Origin: Microbacterium sp. SS28
Lineage (GTDB): Bacteria; Actinomycetota; Actinomycetes; Actinomycetales; Microbacteriaceae
NCBI RefSeq assembly: GCF_022761035.1
Contig: NZ_JAKWJP010000002.1
Location: forward strand, 744,001-808,000
DNA: 64,000 bases
Reading direction: 5' to 3'
Shown here: piece after piece, positions 44,524-52,701 of the stretch
How positions within the stretch are numbered: position 1 is the first letter of the stretch
How the letters are laid out: every line of letters starts with the position of its first letter
Translations under genes and position numbers: made by a program
Notes under the pieces: model-generated
What the model was told of the DNA's origin: nothing
Databases searched by the model: none
Seen by the model: only the letters and a program-made list of their open reading frames with translations

Positions 44524-44955
44524 TCAGAACAGGCCCGGGATCACCTCCTGCTCCATCTCCGAGTAGCTGTCTTCGTTGCTGTCCGCGTAGGCGTTCCACG
44601 CCTCGGCGTTCCAGATCTCGGCGTGCGCCCCGACGCCCGTGACGACGAGGTCGCGGTCGAGGCCGGCGTAGGTGCGCAGGTGCGGGGGGATCGTGACGCG
44701 GTTCTGGCTGTCGGGCTTCTCGGCGCTGGCTCCCGAGAGGAACATGCGCTGGAAGTCGCGCGCCTGCTTGTTGGTCAGCGGAGCCTCGCGGATCCGCTCG
44801 TACACGCGCTCGAACTCCTGCGTGCTGAAGACGTAGAGGCAGCGCTCCTGCCCGCGGGTGATCACGACGCCGGGGCCGAGATCGTCCCGGAACTTCGAGG
44901 GAAGGATGACGCGGCCCTTCTCATCGAGCTTGGGAGTGTGCGTGCCCAAAAGCAT
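44524..44955 (-). CDS. mraZ: Transcriptional regulator MraZ
   Basis: A 143-residue protein with two SpoVT/AbrB-like domains, each with the DxxGR-type motif: [18 protein letters not shown] and [18 protein letters not shown]. MraZ binds repeats in its own promoter and controls the dcw cluster. The start is the ATG before LLGTHTPK, with GGTGAGG 6 nt upstream; a GTG four codons earlier overlaps that site. Matching operator repeats are visible at 44999-45023. Confidence 0.96.
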   Translation of the reverse strand: MLLGTHTPKLDEKGRVILPSKFRDDLGPGVVITRGQERCLYVFSTQEFERVYERIREAPLTNKQARDFQRMFLSGASAEKPDSQNRVTIPPHLRTYAGLDRDLVVTGVGAHAEIWNAEAWNAYADSNEDSYSEMEQEVIPGLF

Positions 44956-44998
44956 CGGCAACCTCACCCCCTTCGTCCGGCCCCCGACGGGTTATGCG

Positions 44999-45023
44999 CC
45001 CACGCTACTCCACTTCCCTCCAC
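44999..45023 (-). promoter_or_regulatory. MraZ operator (three GTGG repeats at 10-bp spacing) within the mraZ promoter
   Basis: On the minus strand GTGGA, GTGGA and GTGGG begin exactly 10 bp apart, matching the known MraZ box layout of three direct TGGG-like repeats with 10-bp periodicity. They lie between TTTACA and TAGCGT, which are 18 bp apart and could be the -35 and -10, so MraZ binding would block its own promoter. Confidence 0.75.
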
Positions 45024-45087
45024 TTTGTAACCCTCACGCACCACCACCGGGCTCCAGCGGCTCCCCCAGCCGGGATTCGCGGGCAAC

Positions 45088-45116
45088 AAAAAAGCACCGA
45101 CCCGGAGGTCGGTGCT
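45088..45116 (-). terminator. Rho-independent terminator after the DUF3040 gene
   Basis: AGCACCGACC and GGTCGGTGCT form a perfect 10-bp stem with a 4-nt loop. On the minus strand six T follow, giving a full U-tract, 23 bp after the DUF3040 stop. It separates that gene from the mraZ promoter. Confidence 0.92.
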
Positions 45117-45138
45117 CGTTGTCGTTCTCAGAGGATGA

Positions 45139-45504
45139 TCAGTGATCCTCCTGCCGGCGATCCCATCGATCGTTCATGCGATCCATGAACGACGAGGACT
45201 GCCGGGGCTTGGCGGGCTGGTCGGTGTCGACGGGGATGCGGCCGAGGCCGCGCGTCGGGGTCACGGCGAGGACGACGCCGCCGAGCATCACGACGAACGC
45301 GATCACGCCGACGACGACGAGATCGGTCGAGACGCCGATGATGAGGCCCCCCAGACCCAGCAGCACGAGAATCGTGCCGTAGACGATGTTGCGGTAGCTC
45401 AGGGTGCGACCATCACGCGGCGCGCTGACGACGTCCGCGTCGTTGCGCATGAGATGGCGCTCCATCTCATCGAGCAGTCGCTGCTCCTGTTCGGAGAGTG
45501 GCAT
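45139..45504 (-). CDS. DUF3040-family membrane protein
   Basis: A 121-residue protein starting MPLSEQEQRLLDEMERHL, the typical N-terminal signature of actinobacterial DUF3040 proteins, followed by two membrane helices (about 41-60 and 62-82) and a hydrophilic Arg/Asp-rich tail. Function is unknown, but the gene is commonly found upstream of mraZ in actinobacteria, as here. It has its own strong terminator and is divergent from the polyprenyl synthase gene. Confidence 0.9.
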   Translation of the reverse strand: MPLSEQEQRLLDEMERHLMRNDADVVSAPRDGRTLSYRNIVYGTILVLLGLGGLIIGVSTDLVVVGVIAFVVMLGGVVLAVTPTRGLGRIPVDTDQPAKPRQSSSFMDRMNDRWDRRQEDH

Positions 45505-45557
45505 TCATCCCCCTCTTGCGGTCCAGACCCGTCGATTGTACGCGTGCCCTCTCTTAC

Positions 45558-45563
45558 TAGGCT
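45558..45563 (+). promoter_or_regulatory. Predicted -10 element (TAGGCT) of the polyprenyl synthase gene, leaderless
   Basis: TAGGCT ends 6 nt before GTG 45570; no Shine-Dalgarno sequence is present. Confidence 0.5.
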
Positions 45564-45569
45564 AGGCCC

Positions 45570-46664
45570 GTGTCACCCTCTCAGGATGCGGTCGCGGCGA
45601 TTTCCCAGCGACTAGAGACGTTCATTTCGGGTGAGAGGGATGCAACGGCCGATCTGGGCTCCGAAGCGGCCCTCTTCGTCGAGGCCGCGGCGGCCGCCCT
45701 GCGGGGTGGAAAGCGGCTTCGCGGCCGGTTCTGCATCGCGGGCCACCGGGCCGTCGCCGAGGCCGGCGGAGCCGCGGCGGAGCTGACGGACGAGGTCGTC
45801 TCGGCCGCCGCAGCCCTCGAGATCTTCCACGCCGCGGCGCTTGTCCACGACGATCTCATCGACAATTCCGACACGCGCCGCGGCAGCCCCGCGGCCCACC
45901 GCGCACTCGAGCAGTCACACGGCGCCTCCGGCTGGGTGGGCGACGCCGCCGCGTTCGGCAGGTCGGCCGCGATCCTGCTCGGCGACCTGCTCGTCGCGTG
46001 GAGCGACGATCTGCTCGAGCAGGGGCTCGGCGCGGCATCCGGAGCCGTCTCGGCCGCGACGCGCGGCGAGTACGCGCGCATGCGGCGGGACGTGACCGTC
46101 GGGCAGTTCCTCGACATCGCCGAGGAGTCGGCGTTCCTGACCGAGCCCGACGAGCGCCACGCCGAGCGCGCGCTGCGGGTCGCCTCGTTCAAGTCCGCGC
46201 GCTACAGCGTGCAGCAGCCGCTCGCGATCGGTGCGGCACTCGCGGGGGCGGATGCCGCGCAGCAGGCGGCGCTCGCCTCGTTCGGGCATCCCCTCGGGAT
46301 GGCGTTCCAGCTGCGCGACGATGTGCTGGGCGTCTTCGGGGACGAAGCGCAGACGGGCAAGCCGTCGGGCGACGATCTGCGCGAGGGCAAGCGCACCGTC
46401 CTCATCGCGTACGCGCGCGAAGAACTGGATGCCCCGGCTCGGCGCATCGTCGACGAGCTCGTGGGCGATCCGACCCTCGATGCCGACCAGGTCGCCGCCC
46501 TGCAGCGCACGATCGTCGAGACGGGCGCGCTCGATCGCGTCGAGGCGCTCATCGCGGACTACTCGCGCGAGGCGGAGCGCGCGCTGTCCGGCGCGCGGCT
46601 CGGCAACGCGGCGGTCAACGAGCTGCGCGAGCTCGCGCGGGCCGCGACCGTCCGGTCGAACTGA
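45570..46664 (+). CDS. Polyprenyl (geranylgeranyl-type) diphosphate synthase
   Basis: Head-to-tail trans-prenyltransferase of 364 residues. The first aspartate-rich motif is DDLIDNSDTRRG at residues 94-105, the second is QLRDDVLGVFGD with Asp at 250-251, and GGKRLRGRF carries the diphosphate-binding Lys and Arg. The second motif has DDVLG rather than DDILD, which is common in actinobacterial IdsA-type enzymes. Chain length is not certain; C20 is likely from family placement and from the position equivalent to M. tuberculosis idsA2. The product may feed carotenoid or menaquinone synthesis, which is inference. Confidence 0.9.
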   Translation: MSPSQDAVAAISQRLETFISGERDATADLGSEAALFVEAAAAALRGGKRLRGRFCIAGHRAVAEAGGAAAELTDEVVSAAAALEIFHAAALVHDDLIDNSDTRRGSPAAHRALEQSHGASGWVGDAAAFGRSAAILLGDLLVAWSDDLLEQGLGAASGAVSAATRGEYARMRRDVTVGQFLDIAEESAFLTEPDERHAERALRVASFKSARYSVQQPLAIGAALAGADAAQQAALASFGHPLGMAFQLRDDVLGVFGDEAQTGKPSGDDLREGKRTVLIAYAREELDAPARRIVDELVGDPTLDADQVAALQRTIVETGALDRVEALIADYSREAERALSGARLGNAAVNELRELARAATVRSN

Positions 46665-46676
46665 CCGCCAAGCAGA

Positions 46677-47027
46677 TCAGGCCAGGCCGCGTGCGACGCG
46701 CCGGACCTCGCTCTTGCGTCCCGCGAGCAGCGCCTCGATGGGCGCGGTGCCGATCGAGTCGTCGGTCTCGAGCAGCCAGTCGATCGCCTCGTCGTCGTCG
46801 AACCCCGCGTCGTGCAGCACGAAGACGGTTCCGCGCAGCGACGAGAGCGGGTGCCCGTCGACGATGAAGACCGCCGGCACCTTGAGCGCGCCGTGGCGGC
46901 GCGATCCGATGAGGTGGAATTCGTCGAGGAGTCTCCGCACTCGCCCGAGCGGTTCGTCGAGGACCTCGACGAGTTCGGGCAGAGAGAGCCAATCGGTCTC
47001 GAGACGCGGCGCAGGATCAGCGGTCAC
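46677..47027 (-). CDS. Rv2175c-like winged/helix-turn-helix DNA-binding protein
   Basis: A 116-residue protein whose N-terminal half (WLSLPELVEVLDEPLGRVRRLLDE, in part LSLPELVEVLDE) resembles a helix-turn-helix and whose C-terminal half (VPAVFIVDG, VFVLHDAGFDDDEAIDWLL) matches the Rv2175c domain. In M. tuberculosis, Rv2175c is next to pknL and is phosphorylated by it, which abolishes DNA binding. Here the gene is two genes from a PknL-like kinase, in the same order. The Thr phosphorylated in Rv2175c lies in its N-terminal tail; here the tail is MTADPAPR, and T2 is the only Thr available there. Confidence 0.85.
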   Translation of the reverse strand: MTADPAPRLETDWLSLPELVEVLDEPLGRVRRLLDEFHLIGSRRHGALKVPAVFIVDGHPLSSLRGTVFVLHDAGFDDDEAIDWLLETDDSIGTAPIEALLAGRKSEVRRVARGLA

Positions 47028-47033
47028 CGATCC

Positions 47034-47039
47034 ACTATC
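47034..47039 (-). promoter_or_regulatory. Possible -10 element (GATAGT) of the Rv2175c-like gene
   Basis: GATAGT ends 6 nt before GTG 47027 with no Shine-Dalgarno sequence. Confidence 0.35.
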
Positions 47040-47080
47040 TCATCCCGTCGAAGGTGCCGCGCGCCCGCCCGGGGCGCGAG

Positions 47081-47116
47081 TCACACGATTCACATCAGTC
47101 ACATCAGTCACATAAA
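47081..47116 (+). repeat. Four tandem 9-bp TCACA units in a divergent intergenic region
   Basis: TCACACGAT, TCACATCAG, TCACATCAG and TCACATAAA follow each other without gaps. They lie between the Rv2175c-like gene and the LysM gene, upstream of a TTGACA at 47135-47140 that may be the -35 of the LysM gene. The spacing suggests a binding array, but slippage-generated repeats are also possible. Confidence 0.8.
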
Positions 47117-47189
47117 CCCCGTCTTTATCATCTGTTGACAGTGATTCACTTCCGTGACACGGTGTGGAGGTCACAGAGGGGGGAAACTC

Positions 47190-48407
47190 GTGCGACATTC
47201 CACCAACCGCAGGCCCATCACCGCGGCAGCCGTCGTTCCGGCGGCCGTCGCGGGATCGATCGCGCTGCTGCTCAGCGCCCCGCCGGCGACCGCGGCCGAG
47301 CCCGAGCACGAGACGCGCGTCGCTCGCGCACCTCAGCTCGCCATCGCGGGAGTCGCGGTGTCACGCGTCGCGCCGGCCACGGCAGCCGCTCCCGCGACCT
47401 ACACGGTGCAGCGCGGCGACACCGTGTTCGGCATCGCGATGCGCTACGGACTGCGCACCGCCGACGTCCTCGCCCTCAACGGGCTGACCTCGGCGTCGAT
47501 CATCCAGCCCGGCCAGGTGCTGCGACTCACGGGCTCGGCGGCTGCGGCGCCCGCCGCCCCCGCGACGCCCGTCGCGGCATCCGGAACCTACACGGTCGTC
47601 GCAGGCGACACGCTCTCGGCGATCGCCAAGCGCAACGGCGTCACGGTGCAAGCGCTCTTCGCCGCCAACGGCCTCGGCTGGTCGTCGATCATCTACCCGG
47701 GCCAGAAGCTCGTGCTTCCCGGCGGCGCCTCCGCAGTCCCACCCGCCGCGCCTGCAGCTCCTGCGGCTCCCGCGACGCCGGTCGCGGCATCCGGAACCTA
47801 CACGGTCGTCGCAGGCGACACGCTCTCGGCGATCGCCAAGCGCAACGGCATCACGGTGCAGACGCTCTTCGCCGCCAACGGCCTCGGCTGGTCGTCGATC
47901 ATCTACCCGGGCCAGAAGCTCGCGCTGGCCGTCGCTCCCGTCGCACCGTCTCCGTCGCCGGCTCCCGCGCCGACGACGCCGGCGCAGGAGCCCGTGCCGA
48001 CGCTCGACGCCGAGCAGATCGGGCACGTGCGCCTCATCATCGGGATCGGGCGCGAGCTCGGCGTCCCCCAGCGCGGCATCGCGATCGCGCTGGGCGCCGC
48101 GATGCAGGAGTCGTGGCTGCGCAACCTGAGCTGGGGCGACCGCGATTCGCGGGGCCTGTTCCAGCAGCGGCCGAGCGCCGGCTGGGGCACCGAGGCTGAG
48201 GTGCAGGATGCCGCGCGCGCGACGCGCGTCTTCTACGGCGGGCCGTCCGACCCCAACGGGTGGAACACGCGGGGCCTGCTCGACATCCCCGGCTGGCAGG
48301 ACATGTCCTTCACGCAGGCGGCTCAGGCCGTGCAGATCTCGGCCTACCCCGACCGGTATGCGCGGTGGGAGACCGCCGCGAACACCTGGCTCGCGACGTA
48401 CGGATGA
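47190..48407 (+). CDS. Secreted LysM peptidoglycan-binding protein with C-terminal lysozyme-like domain
   Basis: 405 residues. A basic N-terminus and signal peptide (about 1-35, ending near PPATAAE) direct export. Three LysM domains follow at about residues 69-112, 133-176 and 203-246 (TYTVQRGDT and two TYTVVAGDTLSAIAKRNG), joined by Ala/Pro linkers; LysM 2 and 3 are almost identical at DNA level. The C-terminal part (about 275-405) contains IALGAAMQESWLRNLSWGDRDSRGLFQQRP and resembles a lysozyme-like or transglycosylase fold, with the Glu of MQES as candidate catalytic acid. GTG at 47190 follows GGGGGGAAACTC. It lies just upstream of the kinase gene, so a link with wall growth is plausible but inferred. 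Confidence 0.88.
   Translation: MRHSTNRRPITAAAVVPAAVAGSIALLLSAPPATAAEPEHETRVARAPQLAIAGVAVSRVAPATAAAPATYTVQRGDTVFGIAMRYGLRTADVLALNGLTSASIIQPGQVLRLTGSAAAAPAAPATPVAASGTYTVVAGDTLSAIAKRNGVTVQALFAANGLGWSSIIYPGQKLVLPGGASAVPPAAPAAPAAPATPVAASGTYTVVAGDTLSAIAKRNGITVQTLFAANGLGWSSIIYPGQKLALAVAPVAPSPSPAPAPTTPAQEPVPTLDAEQIGHVRLIIGIGRELGVPQRGIAIALGAAMQESWLRNLSWGDRDSRGLFQQRPSAGWGTEAEVQDAARATRVFYGGPSDPNGWNTRGLLDIPGWQDMSFTQAAQAVQISAYPDRYARWETAANTWLATYG
47559..47922 (+). repeat. Near-identical direct repeat (about 150 bp, offset 210 bp) encoding LysM domains 2 and 3
   Basis: The segment at 47559-47712 recurs at 47769-47922 with only a few substitutions, including synonymous positions. The spacing of exactly 210 bp keeps the reading frame. 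The high DNA identity implies recent duplication or gene conversion. Confidence 0.9.
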
Positions 48408-48465
48408 CGCATGCGAGCGCCGTCCGCCGGGTGAGGCGCTCCCGGGGCTCACAGCCCCGCATCCG

Positions 48466-48471
48466 TAGAAT
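48466..48471 (+). promoter_or_regulatory. Predicted -10 element (TAGAAT) of the PknL-like kinase gene, leaderless
   Basis: TAGAAT ends 6 nt before GTG 48478; no Shine-Dalgarno sequence is present. Confidence 0.5.
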
Positions 48472-48477
48472 CTGACC

Positions 48478-50412
48478 GTGAGCACGAGTCAGCAGGCCGA
48501 CCCGCTGATCGGACGTCTCGTCGACGGCCGATACCGGGTTCGCGCGCGCATCGCGCGCGGCGGCATGGCGACCGTGTACGTCGCGACCGACCTGCGCCTC
48601 GAGCGGCGCATCGCGCTCAAGGTCATGCACGGGCACCTGAGCGACGACACCGTGTTCCAGAGCCGGTTCATCCAGGAGGCCCGCGCCGCGGCGCGCCTCG
48701 CGGATCCGCACGTCGTCAACGTCTTCGACCAGGGTCAGGACGGAGACATGGCGTACCTCGTCATGGAGTACCTGCCCGGCATCACCCTCCGCGAGCTCAT
48801 GCGCGAGCAGAAGCGCCTGACCGTCGCGCAGACGATCACGATCATGGACGCGATCCTGTCGGGTCTCGCCGCCGCCCACCGGGCTGGGATCGTGCACCGC
48901 GACGTCAAGCCCGAGAACGTTCTGCTCGCCGAGGACGGTCGCATCAAGATCGGCGACTTCGGCCTCGCTCGCGCGACGACCGCCAACACCGCGACGGGCG
49001 CGCAGCTGCTCGGGACGATCGCCTACCTCGCGCCCGAGCTCGTGACACGCGGCACCGCCGACGCCCGCAGCGACATCTATTCGCTCGGGATCATGCTGTA
49101 CGAGATGCTCGCGGGCGAACAGCCGTACCAGGGCGAGCAGCCCATGCAGATCGCCTTCCAGCACGCGACCGATTCCGTGCCGAGGCCGAGCGTCAAGAAC
49201 CCCGGCGTCCCCGAACAGCTCGACGAGCTCGTCCTGTGGGCGACCGAGAAGTCTCCCGACGAGCGCCCCGTCGACGCGCGCGAGATGCTCGACCGGCTGC
49301 GCGAGATCGAGCGCGAGCTCGGCATCCAGCCCCAGGTCGCGCGCACGGCCCCGACGAGCGTCATCCGCGACGAGGACGGCGCGCAGGCCGAGCTCACCAA
49401 GGTGCTGCCCGCCGCGATCACAGGCCCCATGGCGGCGATCGACGACGCCGACAACGCCGCGCGCCTGCGGGCGGCGACCAAGAAGCGCACGCGCCGGGGC
49501 GCGTGGCTCTTCGCGCTCGTCATCGTGCTCGCGGCTCTCGCGGCCGGCATCGGCTGGTGGTTCGGCTCGGGTCCCGGTTCGCAGGTCGCGATCCCGGATG
49601 TCTCGAACCGGACCTTCGCCGAGGCTCAGGCGCAGCTCGCCGAAGAAGGGCTCGTCGCCGTCCAGGAGGACGTCTTCGACTTCGACATCGCGGCCGGCAC
49701 GACGGTCGGTTCGGATCCCGGTGCGGGGTCCCGCGTCGACAAGGAGTCGACCGTCACGGTGTTCGTGTCGAAGGGACCGCAGGACCACGCGGTCGCGGCG
49801 CTCGCAGGCCTGCCGGCGGATCAGGCCAGGGGCGCGCTCGAGGGCGTGCGCGTCACGGTCGGCGACGACGAGCTGTACTTCACGGATGCCGCCGAGAACA
49901 CCGTCATCGCGGCGTGGATCACGCCGCGGGCCGGCGGCGATCCCATCGAGTGCACCAACGGCTGCACGATCCACGAGGGCGATTCCGGTGTGCTGTCGGT
50001 CTCGGTCGGCCCCGTGCCGGATGTCGCGGGTCAGAGCGTCGGCGACGCGACGGCCGCGCTCAACGCGAAGAACCTGCAGATCGCGGGCACGACGGAGGAG
50101 ACGAGCGAGTCCGTCGAGAAGGGGCTCGTGATCCGCATCGCCGACCGCGAAGGCGGCGGCTCGTGGCGCCCCGGCGAGGCAGTGACGCTCGTGGTCTCGT
50201 CCGGTCCCCCGCTCTTCCCCGTGCCGAACGTCGTCGACAAGACCCTCGCCGAGGCGAAGAAGATCCTCAGCGACGCGGGCTTCCGCGCGACCTACAACCC
50301 GCTGTGGGAGCCCTTCGCCCTCATCGCGACGGTCGTCGCCCAGGACCCCGAAGACGGCGCCCAGCGGGTCAAGGGCACGTCGGTCTCGCTCGACCTGAGC
50401 GCGACCGACTGA
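48478..50412 (+). CDS. Transmembrane Ser/Thr protein kinase with PASTA domains (PknL-like)
   Basis: 644 residues. The Hanks-type kinase domain (about 14-285) has the glycine loop IARGGMATVY, catalytic Lys48 (ALKVM), HRDVKPEN with Asp142, DFG at 160-162 and the activation-loop Thr-rich segment ATTANTATGAQLLGT, then APE. After a juxtamembrane region and one membrane helix (about 342-362), the outside part holds about four PASTA-type repeats (starting IPDVSNRTFAEAQAQL, AVAALAGLPADQARGAL, VPDVAGQSVGDATAAL and VPNVVDKTLAEAKKIL). PASTA domains bind muropeptides or lipid II. Position between the Rv2175c-like gene and aroG matches pknL; corynebacterial PknL also carries PASTA repeats, unlike the mycobacterial form. 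Confidence 0.93.
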   Translation: MSTSQQADPLIGRLVDGRYRVRARIARGGMATVYVATDLRLERRIALKVMHGHLSDDTVFQSRFIQEARAAARLADPHVVNVFDQGQDGDMAYLVMEYLPGITLRELMREQKRLTVAQTITIMDAILSGLAAAHRAGIVHRDVKPENVLLAEDGRIKIGDFGLARATTANTATGAQLLGTIAYLAPELVTRGTADARSDIYSLGIMLYEMLAGEQPYQGEQPMQIAFQHATDSVPRPSVKNPGVPEQLDELVLWATEKSPDERPVDAREMLDRLREIERELGIQPQVARTAPTSVIRDEDGAQAELTKVLPAAITGPMAAIDDADNAARLRAATKKRTRRGAWLFALVIVLAALAAGIGWWFGSGPGSQVAIPDVSNRTFAEAQAQLAEEGLVAVQEDVFDFDIAAGTTVGSDPGAGSRVDKESTVTVFVSKGPQDHAVAALAGLPADQARGALEGVRVTVGDDELYFTDAAENTVIAAWITPRAGGDPIECTNGCTIHEGDSGVLSVSVGPVPDVAGQSVGDATAALNAKNLQIAGTTEETSESVEKGLVIRIADREGGGSWRPGEAVTLVVSSGPPLFPVPNVVDKTLAEAKKILSDAGFRATYNPLWEPFALIATVVAQDPEDGAQRVKGTSVSLDLSATD

Positions 50413-50469
50413 CCTGCACCGTCTCGCGTGAGTCCGCGCCGCGCGGTCCAGGACCCGCGGGGAGCCCCG

Positions 50470-51807
50470 CTAGAGGCGCTCGAGCTCCTCGGCGACGAGG
50501 AAGGCGAGCTCGAGCGACTGCATGTGGTTCAGGCGCGGGTCGCACAGGCTCTCGTAGCGCGTCGCGAGGGTCGCCTCGTCGATCTGCTCCGAACCGCCCA
50601 GGCACTCCGTCACGTCGTCGCCCGTGAGCTCGACGTGGATGCCGCCGGGGAACGTGCCGACCGCCCGGTGCGCCTCGAAGAAGCCGCGCACCTCGTCCAC
50701 GACGTCGTCGAAGCGGCGGGTCTTGTAGCCCGTCGGGGTCGTGATGCCGTTGCCGTGCATCGGGTCGGTGACCCACAGCGGGGTGGCGCCCGACGCCTTG
50801 ACGGCCTCGAGCAGCGGCGGGAGTGCGTCGCGGATCTTTCCGGCGCCCATGCGCGTGATGAACGTCAGGCGGCCGGGCTCGCGCTCGGGGTCGAGCTTGT
50901 CGATGAGCTCGAGCGCCGTGTCCGTCGAGGTCGACGGGCCCAGCTTCACACCGATGGGGTTGCGGATCTTGGAGAAGTAGTCGACGTGCGCGCCGTCGAG
51001 GTCGCGCGTGCGCTCGCCGATCCACACGAAGTGCGCCGACGTGTTGTACGGCGTCCCCGTGCGCGAGTCGATGCGCGTCATGGGGCGCTCGTAGTCCATG
51101 AGCAGGCCCTCGTGGCCCGTGTAGAACTCGACGCGGCGCAGCTCGTCGAAGTCGGCGCCCGCCGCCTCCATGAACTTGATGGCGCGGTCGATATCGGTCG
51201 CGAGGCGCTCGTACTGCTGATTCGCGGGGTTCTGCGCGAAGCCCTTGTTCCACGAGTGCACTTCGCGCAGGTCGGCGAAGCCGCCCTGTGTGAAGGCGCG
51301 GATCAGATTGATGGTCGATGCAGCCGTGTGGTAGCCCTTGAGCAGCCGTGCGGGGTCGGGCTGGCGGGACGCCTCGGTGAAGTCGAAGCCGTTGACGATG
51401 TCGCCGCGGTAGGCGGGCAGCGTCACGTCGCCGCGGGTCTCGGTGTCGCTCGAGCGGGGCTTGGCGAACTGGCCCGCCATGCGGCCCATCTTGACGACCG
51501 GCATGGAGGCGCCGTAGGTCAGCACGACCGCCATCTGCAGCACGGTCTTGATGCGGTTGCGGATCTGCTCCGCCGTCGCACCCGCGAACGTCTCGGCGCA
51601 GTCGCCGCCCTGAAGGAGGAACGCCTTGCCTTCGGCGGCCTTCGCGAGCCGGTCGCGCAGGTTGTCTACCTCGCCGGCGAACACGAGCGGCGGCAGCGTC
51701 GCGATCTCGTCGGAGACCGCCGCGACGGCATCCCGGTCATACCACTCGGGCTGCTGCTTGATGGGCAGGGTCCGCCAGTGGTCGAGAGCGTCGAGCTGCT
51801 GAAGCAT
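50470..51807 (-). CDS. aroG: 3-deoxy-7-phosphoheptulonate synthase, class II
   Basis: First enzyme of the shikimate pathway, condensing PEP and erythrose 4-phosphate. The 445-residue length and motifs FLLQGGDCAETF, VVKMGRMAGQFAKPRS, FVWIGERTRDLDGAHV, IRNPIGVKLGPS and the metal-binding WVTDPMHGNG place it in the class II (plant-like) group found in actinobacteria. Class II enzymes in this phylum are commonly inhibited by aromatic amino acids and may bind chorismate mutase; that is family knowledge. TAGACT ends 6 nt before the ATG. Confidence 0.96.
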   Translation of the reverse strand: MLQQLDALDHWRTLPIKQQPEWYDRDAVAAVSDEIATLPPLVFAGEVDNLRDRLAKAAEGKAFLLQGGDCAETFAGATAEQIRNRIKTVLQMAVVLTYGASMPVVKMGRMAGQFAKPRSSDTETRGDVTLPAYRGDIVNGFDFTEASRQPDPARLLKGYHTAASTINLIRAFTQGGFADLREVHSWNKGFAQNPANQQYERLATDIDRAIKFMEAAGADFDELRRVEFYTGHEGLLMDYERPMTRIDSRTGTPYNTSAHFVWIGERTRDLDGAHVDYFSKIRNPIGVKLGPSTSTDTALELIDKLDPEREPGRLTFITRMGAGKIRDALPPLLEAVKASGATPLWVTDPMHGNGITTPTGYKTRRFDDVVDEVRGFFEAHRAVGTFPGGIHVELTGDDVTECLGGSEQIDEATLATRYESLCDPRLNHMQSLELAFLVAEELERL

Positions 51808-51813
51808 CCGGCA

Positions 51814-51819
51814 AGTCTA
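51814..51819 (-). promoter_or_regulatory. Predicted -10 element (TAGACT) of aroG, leaderless
   Basis: TAGACT ends 6 nt before ATG 51807; no Shine-Dalgarno sequence is present. Confidence 0.5.
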
Positions 51820-51918
51820 TCGGCGCGGCCGAGTCGATCGGCGACCTGCTACGCGGGGGCGGCACCGCACAGCCCCGCGGCCACGCCATGCCCGACCACG
51901 CCACGACGCTGCGCCGTC

Positions 51919-52614
51919 CTACCTCGCGGCGCGGGGCTTGTTCAGCCGGTCCTTGACCGTCGAGGCGTAGACGTCCTCGTACTCCTGCTCGCCGAGACGC
52001 TGGAGCGCGACCATGATCTCGTCCGTGACGGAGCGCAGGATGTAGCGGTCGCCCTCCATGCCCTCGAATCGCGAGAAGTCCAGCGGCTCGCCGATGACGA
52101 TGCCCACGCGCACGATGCGCGGCCATCGCGTGCCGATCGGCATCATCGTGTCGGTGTCGACCATGACGACCGGCACGACCGGGACGTGCGCCTCGAGCGC
52201 CATCCGCGCAAGGCCCGTCCGCCCGCGATAGAGCTTCCCGTCGGGGCTGCGCGTGCCTTCGGGGTAGATCCCGAGCAGATCGCCGTGGCCGAGCACCTGC
52301 AGACCCGTATTGAGAGATGCCTCGGATGCCTTGCCGCCCGACCGGTCGATCGGGATCTGACCCGTCATCTTGAAGAACATGCGCGTCGCCCAGCCCTTGA
52401 TGCCCTTGCCCGTGAAGTAGTCGCTCTTCGCGAGGAAGGCGACGGGGCGGTCGATCATGAGCGGCAGGAAGATCGAGTCGACGAACGACAGGTGATTGCT
52501 CGCAAGGATCGCGGCTCCGGATGTCGGCACATTGCGCCGCCCGACGATCCACGGTCGCCAGATGGCCTTCGTGATCGGGCCGATCACGACGTACTTCATG
52601 AGCCAGTAGAACAA
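51919..52614 (-). CDS. 1-acylglycerol-3-phosphate O-acyltransferase (PlsC family)
   Basis: A 231-residue membrane-associated acyltransferase for phospholipid synthesis. The catalytic motif NHLSFVD is at residues 40-46 (His41 and Asp46), the glycerol-3-phosphate-binding motif YPEGTRSPDG is near 118, and VPVVPVVMVDT follows. An N-terminal hydrophobic stretch (MFYWLMKYVVIG) may associate with the membrane. Orthology to Rv2182c is suggested by the order aroG-plsC. It lies 87 bp after the ROK kinase. Confidence 0.93.
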   Translation of the reverse strand: MFYWLMKYVVIGPITKAIWRPWIVGRRNVPTSGAAILASNHLSFVDSIFLPLMIDRPVAFLAKSDYFTGKGIKGWATRMFFKMTGQIPIDRSGGKASEASLNTGLQVLGHGDLLGIYPEGTRSPDGKLYRGRTGLARMALEAHVPVVPVVMVDTDTMMPIGTRWPRIVRVGIVIGEPLDFSRFEGMEGDRYILRSVTDEIMVALQRLGEQEYEDVYASTVKDRLNKPRAAR

Positions 52615-52701
52615 TGCCCATCACCCCCCGTGAGGTCGGCGGCTCCGCCGATCATGACGCACTTCTCAGGCCAGCGGAACACTGCCGCCCGCGCGCCGCG
52701 A

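Noticed and set aside
47081..47116. CRISPR or microsatellite as an origin of replication (DnaA-box array)
   Set aside because: Units are 9 bp but do not resemble TTATCCACA on either strand, and no dnaA/dnaN context exists.
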